In this document: piece by piece, positions 1-11,802 of the stretch | Numbering within the stretch: the first letter of the stretch is position 1 | Layout: every line of letters begins with the position of its first letter | Source of the DNA: Endotrypanum monterogeii | Taxonomy: Eukaryota > Euglenozoa > Kinetoplastea > Trypanosomatida > Trypanosomatidae | Reading direction: 5' to 3' | DNA length: 64,000 bases | Assembly (NCBI GenBank): GCA_000333855.2 | Contig: CM007327.1 | Coordinates: 419,509 to 483,508, forward strand | Program-made: the position numbers and the translations under genes | Notes under the pieces: generated by a model | The model's database searches: none | What the model saw: only the letters and a program-made list of their open reading frames with translations | What the model was told of the DNA's origin: nothing

Positions 1-31
<31 letters not shown>

Positions 32-1527
32 TTTTTTATTCATCGCTTTTCTGGGCTCCCTTATTATTATTATTGTCTCCCCCTTTCCTTTCCCCCTCCC
101 TTCCGACATATTTTCTTTCTTTCATACTCTAGAGAGCAATTTCTCGGTCCTTCCCTTCCTGTCCCTCTCCTTCCCCTGTTTCCATTCCGCTACCTGTAGC
201 CTTCTTACTTTTTTGGGTCCACCTCCCCCCCCCCTCTTGCCCCTCGTATCGTGTACCACATCGACATTATATCATCTCAAGTTGTGTCTCTTCCTTGCTT
301 TTGAGTCTTCTTTTTACCGTTTCGTTCACACTTTTTTTTTTTTCTTCCCACTCCGTTCCTTCACCGGCGCTCTTGAAAAAAAAAAGGAAAAATACTCGTG
401 TGCACCTCGTCTTCGTCAAATTTCTTCTCGGCGTACTCTTCTTCCCTTCCATCCCCACCACAACGCGCACACATACAGAGACGTCATCGAGCCTTGTTCA
501 CGGTTCTGAGTAGGCCTGGTGTTCCTCCTACTAGTTTTTTTTTTTTTCCCCTCTTCCTCCTTGCGTGTGTGTGCGGGTATTTGCCGGCCGGAAAAGGGAG
601 GTCTCCCGCCTCTTCTCTTAGTGTACTACCCTTTACCCTTCCGCGTCACAAATATACACCTCACGAAGGCCTCTGGCTGCCCTCCCTCCCTCCCTCCCTC
701 CCTCCCTCCCTCTCCCCTTCTCCATCTTCCCATTGGCTTACCATTTTTATTTTGTCTTCTTTCTCTCGATCGTTATTGGTGCTGTCTTTTTTTTTTTTCC
801 TTCCGGGTATCTTCACGCACGCTTGCTTTTCGTCTACTTCGTCTGCCCTTACACGCACATACACCTACACGCACACACGAAAAAAATTGCGTGCCCTGTG
901 TATTTGTGCCGCAGTCGTGACTGCGTGTGCGCGCACGCGCTGTTTTTTGTCACGTCGTTGTGTGCGTGCCGTGTTCTACTCTTCTCACCTGCAGCGGTCT
1001 TTGTTAGTTTTTTTCCCCTTCCCTTTTCCCTCTCTTTATATAAAAGCAAGCAAGAAAGCAAACAAAAAAAAACAAAAGGAGCAGCGTCAAACGACGTTTC
1101 TGCCCTGTAGGCAAAATAAAAAAAAGAAGCGTGCCTGCGCGTGTACTTTTTTTGCTTTAAAGGTCGATTGGACTACAGTCGTCTTCTTCCCCCCCCCCTT
1201 CCATTGCCGCCGCCGCCGCCGTCGTTGTTGCCGCCTCTTTTTTTTTTTTCGTATCCATTTTCGCTCTTGACGTTCTCCATATTATCAAAAAAAAGTTTTA
1301 TTTTATATTCAAAGGCTTGATACAGTGTATCTACAATCCCTTTGAGTGGTGGTCTGCTTTGCGTGCGTTACTTCGTCATCTTTCGTTTTTTTTTTCTGTT
1401 ATCGAGTCCTCTTGTCGAACTTCATCTCTCTCCGGCTGATCTGCCATTCCGCCACACCTCTCTTTTGTGTGTACGCGCGCTTTTTTTTTTTCCTCAATAT
1501 TATACAACATAGGGAGAAAAGAACGTC
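1..1527. other. Intergenic/UTR region upstream of the first gene
   Basis: No supportable gene. It starts with a (TG)n run at 1-29, continues with long T- and C-rich stretches, and has a (CCCT)n tract near 681-711. A T-run followed by AG sits just before the first gene. Open frames here, such as 398-1270, translate to Phe/Ser/Leu/Pro-rich peptides typical of polypyrimidine DNA. The region probably holds the 3' UTR of an upstream gene and the trans-splicing signals of the next one. Confidence 0.6.
1480..1512 (+). promoter_or_regulatory. Predicted spliced-leader acceptor for gene 1
   Basis: A T-run at 1480-1491 is followed by the first AG at 1511-1512. This leaves a 5' UTR of about 15 nt before the ATG at 1528. 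Polypyrimidine tract plus first AG is the known trypanosomatid trans-splicing signal; the exact site is inferred. Confidence 0.5.
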
Positions 1528-4500
1528 ATGTACACTGCCGCGTCGGATGCAGCGGCGGAGTCGCCCACCGCGTACGAGTGGCGCGTGTGGGGCTCTGATT
1601 CGAGTGCGACTTCTTCTCAAGTAAGGATCGATGGCGCCAGCGATGTGTCAAAGGCCACCGCGTCGGGGACGGTGAGGTCACTTGCATCTCTTTGGACCGA
1701 CTCTCGTGATGGCCATGCTGTCTCTAGCGCTGCTGTTGGTGCCTTAAAGACCTCATCGATTCCACCCACGAGCGACGAGTCGGAGCAGCTCTCTTCTTCT
1801 GTCTCCCCTCGGTCATCAGCAGCGATGATACACACCTCAACTGTACCCAGCAAAACCTCATACCAGGGCCCACGCTTCTTCACCGGATCTGCGCAGCCCG
1901 CAACACTCGCGGTGCGTAGCACCAACGACAAGTCTGTTGCTTTCCAGCAGTTGTCCAACACTTCAGCCGGCGTCAGCACACACCGGAAGCGTCCTCATGG
2001 TGGCGTTTCTGCTGCTACTCTAAAATACTCAGTTGCATCGCTGGCGACGGAGTCACAGGACTCGGAGATGGCTACCGCTCCTCACGACTGCGACGATGGC
2101 GACGACGATACTCTGAATATCATCAAGGAGAGTATCAAGCGTCAGCTGGTCGGCATCGAAGAGGATGAGCGGGTGAGCGAGACGACACCGAGAGGATTGA
2201 CTCATGCACTACAAGAGTCATTTCATCACTTACCGAGACCCCAGCAGCGTAGTCACTTGGCCGTCTCCTTGCCAGGCGGTGCCGTGAGAGAGGCTACAGG
2301 TGCGTCTCGGACGGGGGGTGATGCTCCCATCGTTCAGATCAGCACTGCTGCCGCGCCCCCTGCTCCGCGGTCGGCTGCGGCAGCTGCCGCCTCTCCGCAG
2401 GGGGATGGGTGCCGGATACGCTGCTCATCATCCGCTTCAGCTCTGGAGCAGCCAACCGCCATCCGTGTAGGACAGTCCTGCGTGCCGATGTCGGGCTTGT
2501 CTGTCGCAAGTGGGGGCAGTAACGGCACGAGCAACTTCCATTCCCAGATGTCTTCGTCCTTGGCGCTGTCACACCTCGCCCAGGTGCCTTATCAGAGGAC
2601 TGCGCAGCTGACGACACAGCAACCTCCCCGCCAAAACCATCAACTTCAGCAGCAGCAGCAGCAGCAAACTGTCGTATCTGCACTGTGCCAGCCGTATGCT
2701 GCAGCATCCCGCGCAACGATGTTCGAGCAGCAACGTCAACCCCCGGGTACCGTCGTTGGCGGCACGGCCTCTGACGCGAGTACTGGTGCAAACATGAGTA
2801 TCCGAACTGGTGGTCTCCGTGTCTCGTTGCCAACCACCGCGCCTCGTGCCATGAACGACAACCGTTGCTCAGGCGAGGTGGTCCAATCATCAGTCTCCGC
2901 TGAGACCGCCCGTCGTGCCTGTCTTCACAAGGATCCCAGTCGTGGCGCCGGGGCTGGCTCAGTGGTGGCGGCGACGGCAGCGCTCACCACACCCCCGGCG
3001 GTTACACTGTCTTCGGCATCGTCGGCGCCACAGAGCGGCTGTGTATTCTCAGAGCGTTCGTCGTCGTCGTCGTCGCCAGGGGAAGACGGGGTCAATGCAG
3101 CACTTCACCACCAGCACTCGAACCACCAACACTGGCCACCTCATCAGTTTCAGCCGGGTTTCTCTGCGGCGCATGCGAGCTTCCGTCAGGATCATCAACC
3201 GGGGGTCGCGACGGTTCATCTGGACAACTCAGCGAAGACGCACGCCATGGCAAAGCACGAGGAGGAGCGTCTTCAGTACGACGGCGCTCCACACCCACCG
3301 GCTCCTGCGCCAGCGCAGTCACAGCTACTGTCACAGCAGTTACAGCGTGTACAGGATCCGTCACTGATGTCTTTCCAGGCTGGACCACGGTTTCCCAATC
3401 TACCCCCGCATCTTCAGCCACAGCCGCTCGCGCAGGCAAGCCAGCTATCCCACTCCCAGCGACCCCAGCCACAGTCTCAACAAACACAGCAACACCAGAA
3501 AATCGGGGGCTCTGCGTCGTCGTCTTCTGGTGCCATGATGCCCGGCAAGATGTACGCTTCCACCCCACATGGACGGTTGATTTCTCTTACCCCAGACGGA
3601 GTCCGAGTGGCGCAGGTGGAGCAGCCGCAGAACGCACTGCCGCCTCCGCCGCCACCGCCGCCGCCGCCATCAACTGCTACTAGCTCCGCTCTTTCTGGCA
3701 ACTACATTACCGCTAGCAACTACTCTACTCTGTTTTGTCGCAACAATCCGCTGCACTCGATGCGCTACCCTGGCTCCGAGTCGCACAACGCCACGCGACT
3801 GGTAGAAGAGGCTGACTCAACTGATGTCGATAGGGCCAGTGCAGCAGCCACAGGCGTTAACACCAAGCGTCTGAGTTCTCAGTCGTCCAACACAAACGCC
3901 AGCGCCTTGGAGTCGGGAGGGGGTGTCTCCAGTTTCCTTGGTGCCGCAAAGGCCCACGGCGAGGCAGAGGCAATATTCACAGACACACGTGTCACGGTGT
4001 CCTCCTCCGGGACTAACCCCAGCACTCCGGGCGTAGACACCCAACCTCTTCCTATCGGTCGTGCAGCTAGTGCGGCTGGTGGATCGGCGTCAGCGAGGAG
4101 TGCAGTGGGTGTGGATCCTAGCAAGTGTAGCAGTGTGGCGGTATCTGTGAGCTGTGACAGTCAGTCACCCACGACTTCAGTGGCGTCGGCTTTTGTCCGA
4201 GGCTCCAACTGCAGCTCCTCCTTTGGTAAGCATGGCCAGTACTTTGGCACCCAGCCAAGCATCAGCTCTGTGGCTGGGGGTAGCTGTCCGCCGTACATCC
4301 CGATGTTTCCGCCGCGCGATGACAACCGCTCCACCCCCTGCACTGGTAGTGCCTACCACGCCACCCTCAGTCATACTCCGTTGTCAGCATCGACGAGCAA
4401 CAGCACCATGATGTCTTCGTCATTGGTGGTCAAGCCAACGGCCACTGAACTAGATCGATACGCAGCGATGAGCACGCCAAACATGCTGGTGGTGCCGTCG

Positions 4501-5985
4501 ATGAGCCCGGCGGCAGGCGGCTGCAATTTGCAGATGGCGGTCAACGGAAACGGTAGCGATAAGGGTAGTGTTCACAGTGGCACTGGAGTGGCCAGCGGTC
4601 AAAAGTCAGCGGCAGCGACGAAACAGATGGGGCAGAACAACAACGCGCTCGGCAACACGGGCTCACTCATGCAGCTGACCACTGGGCTCATGCCCTCAGA
4701 CAGTGGTTTTGTTTCGGATGTCGCGGGCACGGCTGCCAGCGGCCATGCTACCCGCTTCGCGCACGTAACACCACATCCCACGTTCTCAGCCTCTGCATGC
4801 CCTGCCCCATACGGCCCAGGGGCTGCACTGTGCTCCGTGAACGGGAACGGTGGCTCCACGTATGGATCAACGCATGCGCCGCTTCCTACCCAAACGGCGG
4901 GTGGCAATTGTTCGGTGTCGCGCACCGATCTGTACGCACCGACCGCGAGCCCAATGTGGACTGACGCTGTCGCCTCGCCAGTGAGGCACGGCCCCTTGGG
5001 GCCACCGCCGCCACCGGTACAGCAGTCGCCGCAGCTACACGTGCAAGGCCGTTCTTCTTTGCCCCCGACGCCGCACTCCTCTCTTGGGGGTTGTCCGGGC
5101 ACTGGTGCCGATACCTCTGTCATGGCCACGGTACCCATCCGAAATACCGACGGTACTCTCACTGCTGTTTACCTTACAGTACCTCCCCCCTTCTCGCACT
5201 CAGATGCGGGAGTTCAGTTATACTGCCACACTGCTCTGCATCAGCGGCGCCCGCCGACGCAACCCTCGCCGCCGTCACTGAAGCAGCCGCACCACCACCA
5301 CCAAGGCACGCCGACAGAGAAGCAGCCGGGTGAGGTTTCCACGGATGACGAGATGTGGCGGCGGCGGCAGCAGCATCAGGGTATGGCTACACTGCAGCTC
5401 GAGCATCATCGCCAGCGATTAGAAAGTGAACTTCGTCAGGTTCAGCTTCAGCAAGCGCAGCAGCAGCAGCAGCAACATCAGCAGTATGCACAGCCGCATC
5501 CGCATCAGTCCTCGCTTCAGCCGCTATCATCTTCCTCCACTTTGGTCCAGCCGGCCATGGTCACGATCGATGGACGCATGTACAGCATCGTTTCGGCCCC
5601 GTCCGGAGAGGTGTTTATAAACAATGGACAGTCGTCTCGCGACTTGCACTTGGGCGATGGGGATGTCGCTGTGGGCGACGGCGCGACTGCAGCAGAGGGC
5701 TGCGGTCAGATCGCATCGCCTCAGTTTCGCAATCATCCTGGCGGGAATGTGCCCATCTCCCTCCGTTCGCTGTTGCCGCCACCGCCACCGCCATCACCAC
5801 AGCAGCAGCAGCAGCAGCAACGCGTGTTCATCCCTATTGCAGCGGACAGGGGTGCTTTGAGCGAGGTCAATGCTTGCGCTCCTGGTGGTGTTACCCATAT
5901 CGCAAAGTCGTCCCCATCCGGACCGAACGTCTCGCATATGATGATGACGACGCCTGCGTTGCATACAGTACGGTACGGATACTAG
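1528..5985 (+). CDS. Large low-complexity Q/P/S-rich hypothetical protein
   Basis: This is a 1485-residue frame starting at an ATG just downstream of a good splice acceptor. I recognise no enzymatic domain. The protein is rich in Ser, Ala, Gln, Pro, Gly and Thr and looks largely disordered. Glutamine tracts lie near residues 374-380, 1306-1320 and 1424-1431, and a run of ten prolines starts near residue 706. Less repetitive islands near residues 1195-1240 and 1345-1375 contain alternating hydrophobic and glycine residues (for example VTIDGRMYSIVSAPSGEVF) and may be small folded units. Length and GC-rich codon use support a real gene. The Q/P-rich make-up resembles scaffolds and RNA-granule proteins in general, but that is composition only. 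Function unknown. Confidence 0.85.
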   Translation: MYTAASDAAAESPTAYEWRVWGSDSSATSSQVRIDGASDVSKATASGTVRSLASLWTDSRDGHAVSSAAVGALKTSSIPPTSDESEQLSSSVSPRSSAAMIHTSTVPSKTSYQGPRFFTGSAQPATLAVRSTNDKSVAFQQLSNTSAGVSTHRKRPHGGVSAATLKYSVASLATESQDSEMATAPHDCDDGDDDTLNIIKESIKRQLVGIEEDERVSETTPRGLTHALQESFHHLPRPQQRSHLAVSLPGGAVREATGASRTGGDAPIVQISTAAAPPAPRSAAAAAASPQGDGCRIRCSSSASALEQPTAIRVGQSCVPMSGLSVASGGSNGTSNFHSQMSSSLALSHLAQVPYQRTAQLTTQQPPRQNHQLQQQQQQQTVVSALCQPYAAASRATMFEQQRQPPGTVVGGTASDASTGANMSIRTGGLRVSLPTTAPRAMNDNRCSGEVVQSSVSAETARRACLHKDPSRGAGAGSVVAATAALTTPPAVTLSSASSAPQSGCVFSERSSSSSSPGEDGVNAALHHQHSNHQHWPPHQFQPGFSAAHASFRQDHQPGVATVHLDNSAKTHAMAKHEEERLQYDGAPHPPAPAPAQSQLLSQQLQRVQDPSLMSFQAGPRFPNLPPHLQPQPLAQASQLSHSQRPQPQSQQTQQHQKIGGSASSSSGAMMPGKMYASTPHGRLISLTPDGVRVAQVEQPQNALPPPPPPPPPPSTATSSALSGNYITASNYSTLFCRNNPLHSMRYPGSESHNATRLVEEADSTDVDRASAAATGVNTKRLSSQSSNTNASALESGGGVSSFLGAAKAHGEAEAIFTDTRVTVSSSGTNPSTPGVDTQPLPIGRAASAAGGSASARSAVGVDPSKCSSVAVSVSCDSQSPTTSVASAFVRGSNCSSSFGKHGQYFGTQPSISSVAGGSCPPYIPMFPPRDDNRSTPCTGSAYHATLSHTPLSASTSNSTMMSSSLVVKPTATELDRYAAMSTPNMLVVPSMSPAAGGCNLQMAVNGNGSDKGSVHSGTGVASGQKSAAATKQMGQNNNALGNTGSLMQLTTGLMPSDSGFVSDVAGTAASGHATRFAHVTPHPTFSASACPAPYGPGAALCSVNGNGGSTYGSTHAPLPTQTAGGNCSVSRTDLYAPTASPMWTDAVASPVRHGPLGPPPPPVQQSPQLHVQGRSSLPPTPHSSLGGCPGTGADTSVMATVPIRNTDGTLTAVYLTVPPPFSHSDAGVQLYCHTALHQRRPPTQPSPPSLKQPHHHHQGTPTEKQPGEVSTDDEMWRRRQQHQGMATLQLEHHRQRLESELRQVQLQQAQQQQQQHQQYAQPHPHQSSLQPLSSSSTLVQPAMVTIDGRMYSIVSAPSGEVFINNGQSSRDLHLGDGDVAVGDGATAAEGCGQIASPQFRNHPGGNVPISLRSLLPPPPPPSPQQQQQQQRVFIPIAADRGALSEVNACAPGGVTHIAKSSPSGPNVSHMMMTTPALHTVRYGY

Positions 5986-7268
5986 AGGTTTACAGTGTTC
6001 GACTCTCCCTTTAAATTTTTCGTTTTATGCTGAGCAGTTCGTGCATTACATTTATGCAAAGGAGGCGGGGGAGGGTAGGCGATGGAAGGGTGGTGTGTGT
6101 GTGTGTGTGTGTGTGTGTCTGGTGGTAGTGGTGATGATAATGGGAGAGAGGGTGCATAGACTAGCAGTGTTGTTGCATAATAGCGTGAAAAAGATCGCAG
6201 AAACATGACCGCCTTTTCTCTAACCTTTCGTACGACTGCTGCTATGCGTGATGCCTCCAGGAGACTGTCTTGTGCCCCCCCCCTACTACACACACACACA
6301 CACACACATTCGATATTTACAAATAAAAATATACAACGGGACACTTACATCAATATTACCTCGACGTGCGTTCGTCTTCTTTATCCAACTTTTTTTTCTT
6401 TCTTTCTCATTCCCCCCCCCCCCCCTCCCCCCCTCTTGGTCTGCACGTGCGGTGGATTACTTTGGATGCCCCTCTTCCCTCCCCCTTAGAGGATACGCAC
6501 ACACGCACACCCATAATGTTGATGCACACATATAAATGTGTGCGTATGTGTATGTATGTACATATGAGCATTATGTGTGTGTGTGTGTGTATGTATGTGT
6601 GTGTCTGTGGTCGCTTGTAGACTGGTGCGGTTGGTGATAGTGCGCGGCGATGCCGCTCAACAGAGTAAGTGTGCTGTTTGAGCGGCTGCCCAGGGGGTAG
6701 TGGTGGTGGCGTGCGTGCGTGCATCTTGGCCCGCCTCCGTTATTCGAAGAGTTGAATGCGATGAAATGAGATCGAAAACGGGCAGGTCAACAGAGCAAAG
6801 GGAGGTGTAGTCCGTCTGGGACTGCGTCAAGCTCTTGTTGCTCCCTTCCCCCCGGATCACTCTAATTCCTTTTTGTGTGCTCACCACCCAGCATCTTCAA
6901 TGACGCACGTAGGCTGACGAAATGACGACGTGCCACAACCAGTGCTGTGCGTGAGTGGTGGCGCCGCTTGCTTGTGTCGAAATGCTTCAATGTCGCTATT
7001 CGACCATTGCCGTCCTTTTTTTTTTTTCTGGCTGAGTGAGGGTGATTGGTCTCTCTCCCTCTCTCCCTCTCTGCCGCTCCCTCTCGAACGTTTTTGTGAT
7101 GGCTACGTATTTATCTCCTCCACGCATTACCTTCTGTTTTCCTCATTTTTCTCGGATTCACACACTTTGCATTTGGGTACAATCACGCCTACACATCCAT
7201 GATGCCAACTTGCATCTTCCTTCTCGCGTCATTTCTGTGTCTCCTCAAAATTCATAAATATATACTTC

Positions 7269-7299
<31 letters not shown>

Positions 7300-7514
7300 C
7301 TTTCTCTCGGTGCCCGCCACGAACAGAAAAGGAAGTGCTGCGATCCCTCCCCCTACTCTCTTCTGTTGTCGTTCTTTGTTGAGTATTTTTGATAATACCC
7401 CATCTCACTTCGCCGTTGTCGCCCCCTCCTTGTTTTATTTTCTCTCTCTTGTCCATCTCCTTCGGCTTGTCTCCCCCTTTTTCCCCCAAACCTTTTGCGT
7501 GTATCGCCCAGCTC
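5986..7514. other. Intergenic region between genes 1 and 2
   Basis: No supportable gene. It holds (TG)n at about 6092-6118, (CA)n at about 6289-6308, a C-run near 6412-6430, TG/TATG-rich sequence at 6535-6605, and a long (CA)n at 7269-7297. Two polypyrimidine blocks follow before gene 2. Short frames here are made of repeat DNA. Confidence 0.6.
7342..7511 (+). promoter_or_regulatory. Candidate spliced-leader acceptors for gene 2
   Basis: Two pyrimidine tracts with AGs are visible. One ends at AG 7382-7383. The other, richer in C and T, spans about 7433-7487 and ends at CAG 7509-7511, only 3 nt before the ATG at 7515. The first would give a 5' UTR of about 130 nt and would include an in-frame upstream codon at 7389. 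Which one is used cannot be decided from sequence. Confidence 0.4.
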
Positions 7515-8654
7515 ATGTCCCAGTCGCGCAGTCGAAGTGGCAGCCAGAGCGGCACCGCCACGGGGAGTGACTCAGGCAGTGCCTCGGGGAGTCGTAGTGG
7601 CAGTCGCAGCAGCTCCAACTCGATGCGGCTGCCAGGGCCTACCGCAGCACCGGCAGCGGTTTCCGATGCGGCCTTCGCGTCTGCTGCTGTAGCTGCCCCG
7701 GTCGATGATGCAGGACAGCCACAAGCGCAGGAAAAGGAGGTGGCTTCCATTTTTATCGGAATGGGCCCCGCTGGTCGGACCGTGACATTGTCCGAGCTGA
7801 CGGATTACCTGAAGTCGAAGGCTATTGACCCGGCCAACGTGAAGGACGTGCGCCTTCGCGGCCGGTGCGCCTTCGCTGATACCACCACGGTAGAGGAAGC
7901 ACGCCACCTGATCGCGGAGCTTGACAATCACGACTACAAGGGCAAGTTCCGCTTGGCCGTGCAAATGAGCAAGCAAACCATGGCTGAGGCCAAGGAGAAC
8001 AAGCGAAAGCGCCAGGAGGTGCGCGCTGTCAAACCGGTGGATGAGAGCCGCTACGTGAACGAGGGACGTCAGGTGTTCGTGAATCTCGGTCCTGCCGGCA
8101 AGGAAATCCCGAACGACGTCATCCGAGGCAAGATCGAAGCCATCTGTCCGGTCCTGCGCTTTGAGCGCCGCGGCTACTGTCTGTACGCCGACGTGCCCTC
8201 GGCAGAGGACACGAAGCGTGTGGTGGCAGCGCTGAACAACATGATGATTGACGATGTACGCGTGCTCGTGCAAATCAGCACCATGGTCCGCAAGCGTGAG
8301 CGCTCCCCACCGCGTGTCCGCGATGTTGCTCGCCGCGGCGGCGATCGCCACGATCGCGATTCTCATCGCCACCGTCACCGCAGCGACAGTCGTGAGGTCC
8401 GCCGCCGTCACCGCCGCTCACGTCGCAGCTACACTCCTTCGTCGCGTAGTAGCTCTTCCTATTCCTCGCGCAGTCGCTCCCGCAGCCCTGCACACAGTCG
8501 TGGTCGACGGAGCTACTCGCCCGACTCGGTGGATTCTCGCGACCACCGCTCGCGTCGCAGTCACCATGGAGGGGACCGCCGCCGTGGCGTCCGCACTGAG
8601 CGTGTCGTGGACCGTCGCGAACGTCGCGGGGGTGACCGCCGCCCTCGCCGCTAA
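7515..8654 (+). CDS. SR-type RNA-binding protein with two divergent RRM-like repeats
   Basis: A 379-residue protein if it starts at the ATG at 7515. An in-frame extension to 7389 reads through pyrimidine tract and is not favoured. The N-terminus is a Ser/Arg/Gly-rich segment. It is followed by two copies of an RRM-like module at about residues 78-152 and 186-257, each opening with a beta strand and the shared motif GPAG (IFIGMGPAGRT and VFVNLGPAGKE). A basic linker separates them. The tail from about residue 262 is a classical RS domain with many RS, SR and RR dipeptides. This layout fits nuclear SR proteins in splicing or mRNA metabolism; trypanosomatids have TSR1 and a TSR1-interacting protein of this general type. 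Phosphorylation of the RS tail by SR-protein kinases is expected from the family. The exact orthologue is not certain. Confidence 0.85.
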   Translation: MSQSRSRSGSQSGTATGSDSGSASGSRSGSRSSSNSMRLPGPTAAPAAVSDAAFASAAVAAPVDDAGQPQAQEKEVASIFIGMGPAGRTVTLSELTDYLKSKAIDPANVKDVRLRGRCAFADTTTVEEARHLIAELDNHDYKGKFRLAVQMSKQTMAEAKENKRKRQEVRAVKPVDESRYVNEGRQVFVNLGPAGKEIPNDVIRGKIEAICPVLRFERRGYCLYADVPSAEDTKRVVAALNNMMIDDVRVLVQISTMVRKRERSPPRVRDVARRGGDRHDRDSHRHRHRSDSREVRRRHRRSRRSYTPSSRSSSSYSSRSRSRSPAHSRGRRSYSPDSVDSRDHRSRRSHHGGDRRRGVRTERVVDRRERRGGDRRPRR

Positions 8655-9379
8655 GTGGGTCAGTGTTTGTGCTGACCTTGTCCTGAGAAAAGATGCCCAC
8701 CGAGGTTATCCACTTTGTACGAGGTATGAGTAGAAAGGGGGTACATACAGAGCAAGTTAACTTCCACCCCTCCCTAAGAGGAGGAGGAGGAGGAGGGGGG
8801 GGGCAGCGGGGGCTGAGCGTCACAGCCGGCCATCCGATGTTTGGGCGGGGGTATGCGGTTACGTTCTCTGTGCGGTGTCCCCTCCCCTCCGACCCTTCCT
8901 CATTCGTTTTAGACCTATGTATTCCTTTCCTACCCTTTTCCTGTATGTATGTGTGTAGGTGCGTGTACGCAGGGGGGGGGGCTTCTGGTGCTGGGGAACA
9001 TATGATTCGAAGAAGAAATGAGAGCGAGACTGTGAACGTGAGAAGATCAATTTGAGCCATCTTTTTTTTTTGGGGTGGGGGGGATTTCAGTTGCTCGATG
9101 CGACTCTGATGGGGTGAGGGTAGAGGGGCAACTCGCTGCACGGGCTGCAGATTGGAGGGGATAGAGGGCCTTTCTGGCAAGGCTCTGTTCCGAGACTAGC
9201 CAGCTTACCCGTGTTTGTGTCGTCTGTTTCTGGGTTTACTTTTTGCACACATGTCCCATGTCGCCTTCATTTTGATTTTCCCCAAGCGTTACTGTTGACT
9301 TTGTCCGCTTGCGTGAAGCAACGCGGTGTGTGCCGTGATTCTCTCGCACGAACCGCGTGGTACGTATTCAAAAGATGGC

Positions 9380-9419
<40 letters not shown>

Positions 9420-10341
9420 GAACGGAGGTACGGGGAGGGGAAGGGGTGGGAGACCCTTTCCGTTCTACACATCCTGCCGCCACGAACAGGCAGTTCCTCC
9501 TTTAAAAAAAAAAGTGACAGGGATAGAAGTTGTAGTACAGCAGAGCGGCGGGTGCTTTGATCAACGGGCACAGGGTGTATGCGCATGTGTGTGGGGAGTA
9601 GGGTGAGCTCCTGCCCCTGTACGTGTATACGTTTTGGATGACCGGTTTTTGGTGAACATGGAGTGATGCGTGTTGGGAGGGTGCGGTGCAGTTCGGTGAA
9701 GCAGATTCATTTTTAGGTTCCACTTGCCTCCCTCTTTCTTTCTGTTAAGCAATGGGCTGTGTGTGTGTATATATATATATATATAAATGCCGAACCTTCT
9801 CTTTTTTCTCTCGGTGTTTTTTGTGTGTGTGTGATTGTGTGCGAGTACATCAGCGGTGAGGTGTCAGTGAATGTTGGTGTAAGATGGCGATGGTTCATTC
9901 GGAAGAGGAGGGAGGAAAGCACCTCGACCGAGGCTGAACTGCCCCTCCCCCTTTTTTTTTTGTGTCTGTGTGGTAGCATCAATGCTGGCTTTCTTGCAAT
10001 ATAGAGAGTATATATATATATATATATATATATTTCTTTTTTTTCTCCCTCTCTCCTCCTCTCTCACTGATTTCGTACACATGACTGCTGTGAGGTGACT
10101 GTCGTTACAAGGGGCTTGTCTCTGTCGCTGTGCATGGTGGTGATGATCTTTTTTTTTTTTGGGGGGGTAGTTGATATGTATGGGTGGGTGTCATATGATC
10201 TCCTATCGTGGCTTCTATGATGTTCTTTTTCCGTGTGTCCCTCTCCCCCTCTTCTTTCTCCTCTCTCTACCCCTCAACTCTCGTCTACTTTCCACCCTCC
10301 TCATGCCTCGTAGCAGGCTCCCATTAAAAAAAAAAACTTTA

Positions 10342-10376
<35 letters not shown>

Positions 10377-11577
10377 ATATGAAGAAATTGTTCAAGTGCG
10401 TGTTGGTTGGTGTGAGGAGAACATGTCGTCATTATAGCCCCCCTACGACACGCTGTGTACACGCTTTTGTCTGGTGCATATCATGGCGGTGTGTGTGTGT
10501 TTGTGTGTGTTTTTTTTTTGTGTGTGTTTTTGTGTGTGTGTGTGTGTCTGTTTGTGTGTCTATCTGCATGTGTACACACGTTAACACATTAAATTGAAGT
10601 GTGTGCTCTTCTAAGAGGGACTACAGGTAAGCGAGCAACCAACAACAAAAAAAACAAAAAACGAAAAAATGACCACCGGGCAAATTTAATAAAAAAATGT
10701 ACTGTAGAGCTCACCGGGCGAGAAAAGGTGGAGACGGAGGGCTATGCACCAAAGGTCAAGGACAAAGGAATGGGTGACGTGTGTATGTGCATGTGTGTGT
10801 GTGTGTCTTCCCTCTCGTAGGCTGACTTCCGCCCCCCTTCTGCATTGTATTAAGATAAAATTACATGAAGGTCTCTGTCTGTCTGTCTGTCTGCCTGTGT
10901 GTGCTTGGTGTTGCTGCCCGAGCTCGTAGCACGGTAGGAGCGGCATCACGCGATGTAAAATGTACGTTCTCTTCCCCCTCCCCCTCCCCTTCGGCTCACT
11001 TGGCTCCCGTGTGAAGAAGAGGTGTGAGAGAGAGTCAGGCTCATTTTTTTTTCTTCTCCACTTTCACGTATTCCGTCTCTTCCCCCCCCCCCCATCAACC
11101 CGCTCCATCTCTCGGTATGTATCGTTGCTACAGGGAACATTGGAGCGTGGCAACCGAGCTGCGCTCTCTCCCCCCTACATACAAACACATACACACACGT
11201 ATATATATATATATATATACATATATACTATATATGTATATATATATATATATATACCTCCCGTCGGGTACCTTACAGTTGCTTTACGTGGGTATTTAGT
11301 GCCTCACATTTACTCCCTTCCTGTGCTTTCCTCAAGGAGAAAAAAAAACAAAAAAAAAGTACATGAGGGGAACTCATACACTTCTGACACAGAGAAACAC
11401 GCTACATATTTTTGTATTTGAAAAAAAAAACGTCCACTTCCGAGAGGTGCACTTACACACATCCAGTAAGTTATTTCTCCTCATCGTCCCACAAAGCACT
11501 CATTTTCGGCGCATCAACACAGCGAATACACGTGCAGACGAAAGATCTACACTTTATGTTTCATCGGTTATTCCCTC

Positions 11578-11614
<37 letters not shown>

Positions 11615-11802
11615 CGTGTCACCGTGGAACAAATAGGCGGCTTTGTCGCTTGGAACAGGTCAGAGATAAACACAACGAGATAGTTTGCAGGGATTTTCCG
11701 GCGCGAGAAAGAGGAAGGGGGAGAGACATCTATCTATAGATATATCTAAAAAAAGATCTAGGTTGCGCCTTTGGGGCCGCTATCGGAAGCCATATATATA
11801 TA

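Noticed and set aside
398..1270. 290-codon + strand open frame before gene 1
   Set aside because: The peptide is made of Ser/Phe/Leu/Pro runs from polypyrimidine tracts and contains microsatellite-coded His-Thr repeats. It lies in the splice-signal region and has no domain.
6092..6118. (TG)n and (CA)n tracts considered as promoters or strand-switch markers
   Set aside because: All genes on both sides have the same direction, so no transcription start or switch is indicated. They are treated as simple repeats.
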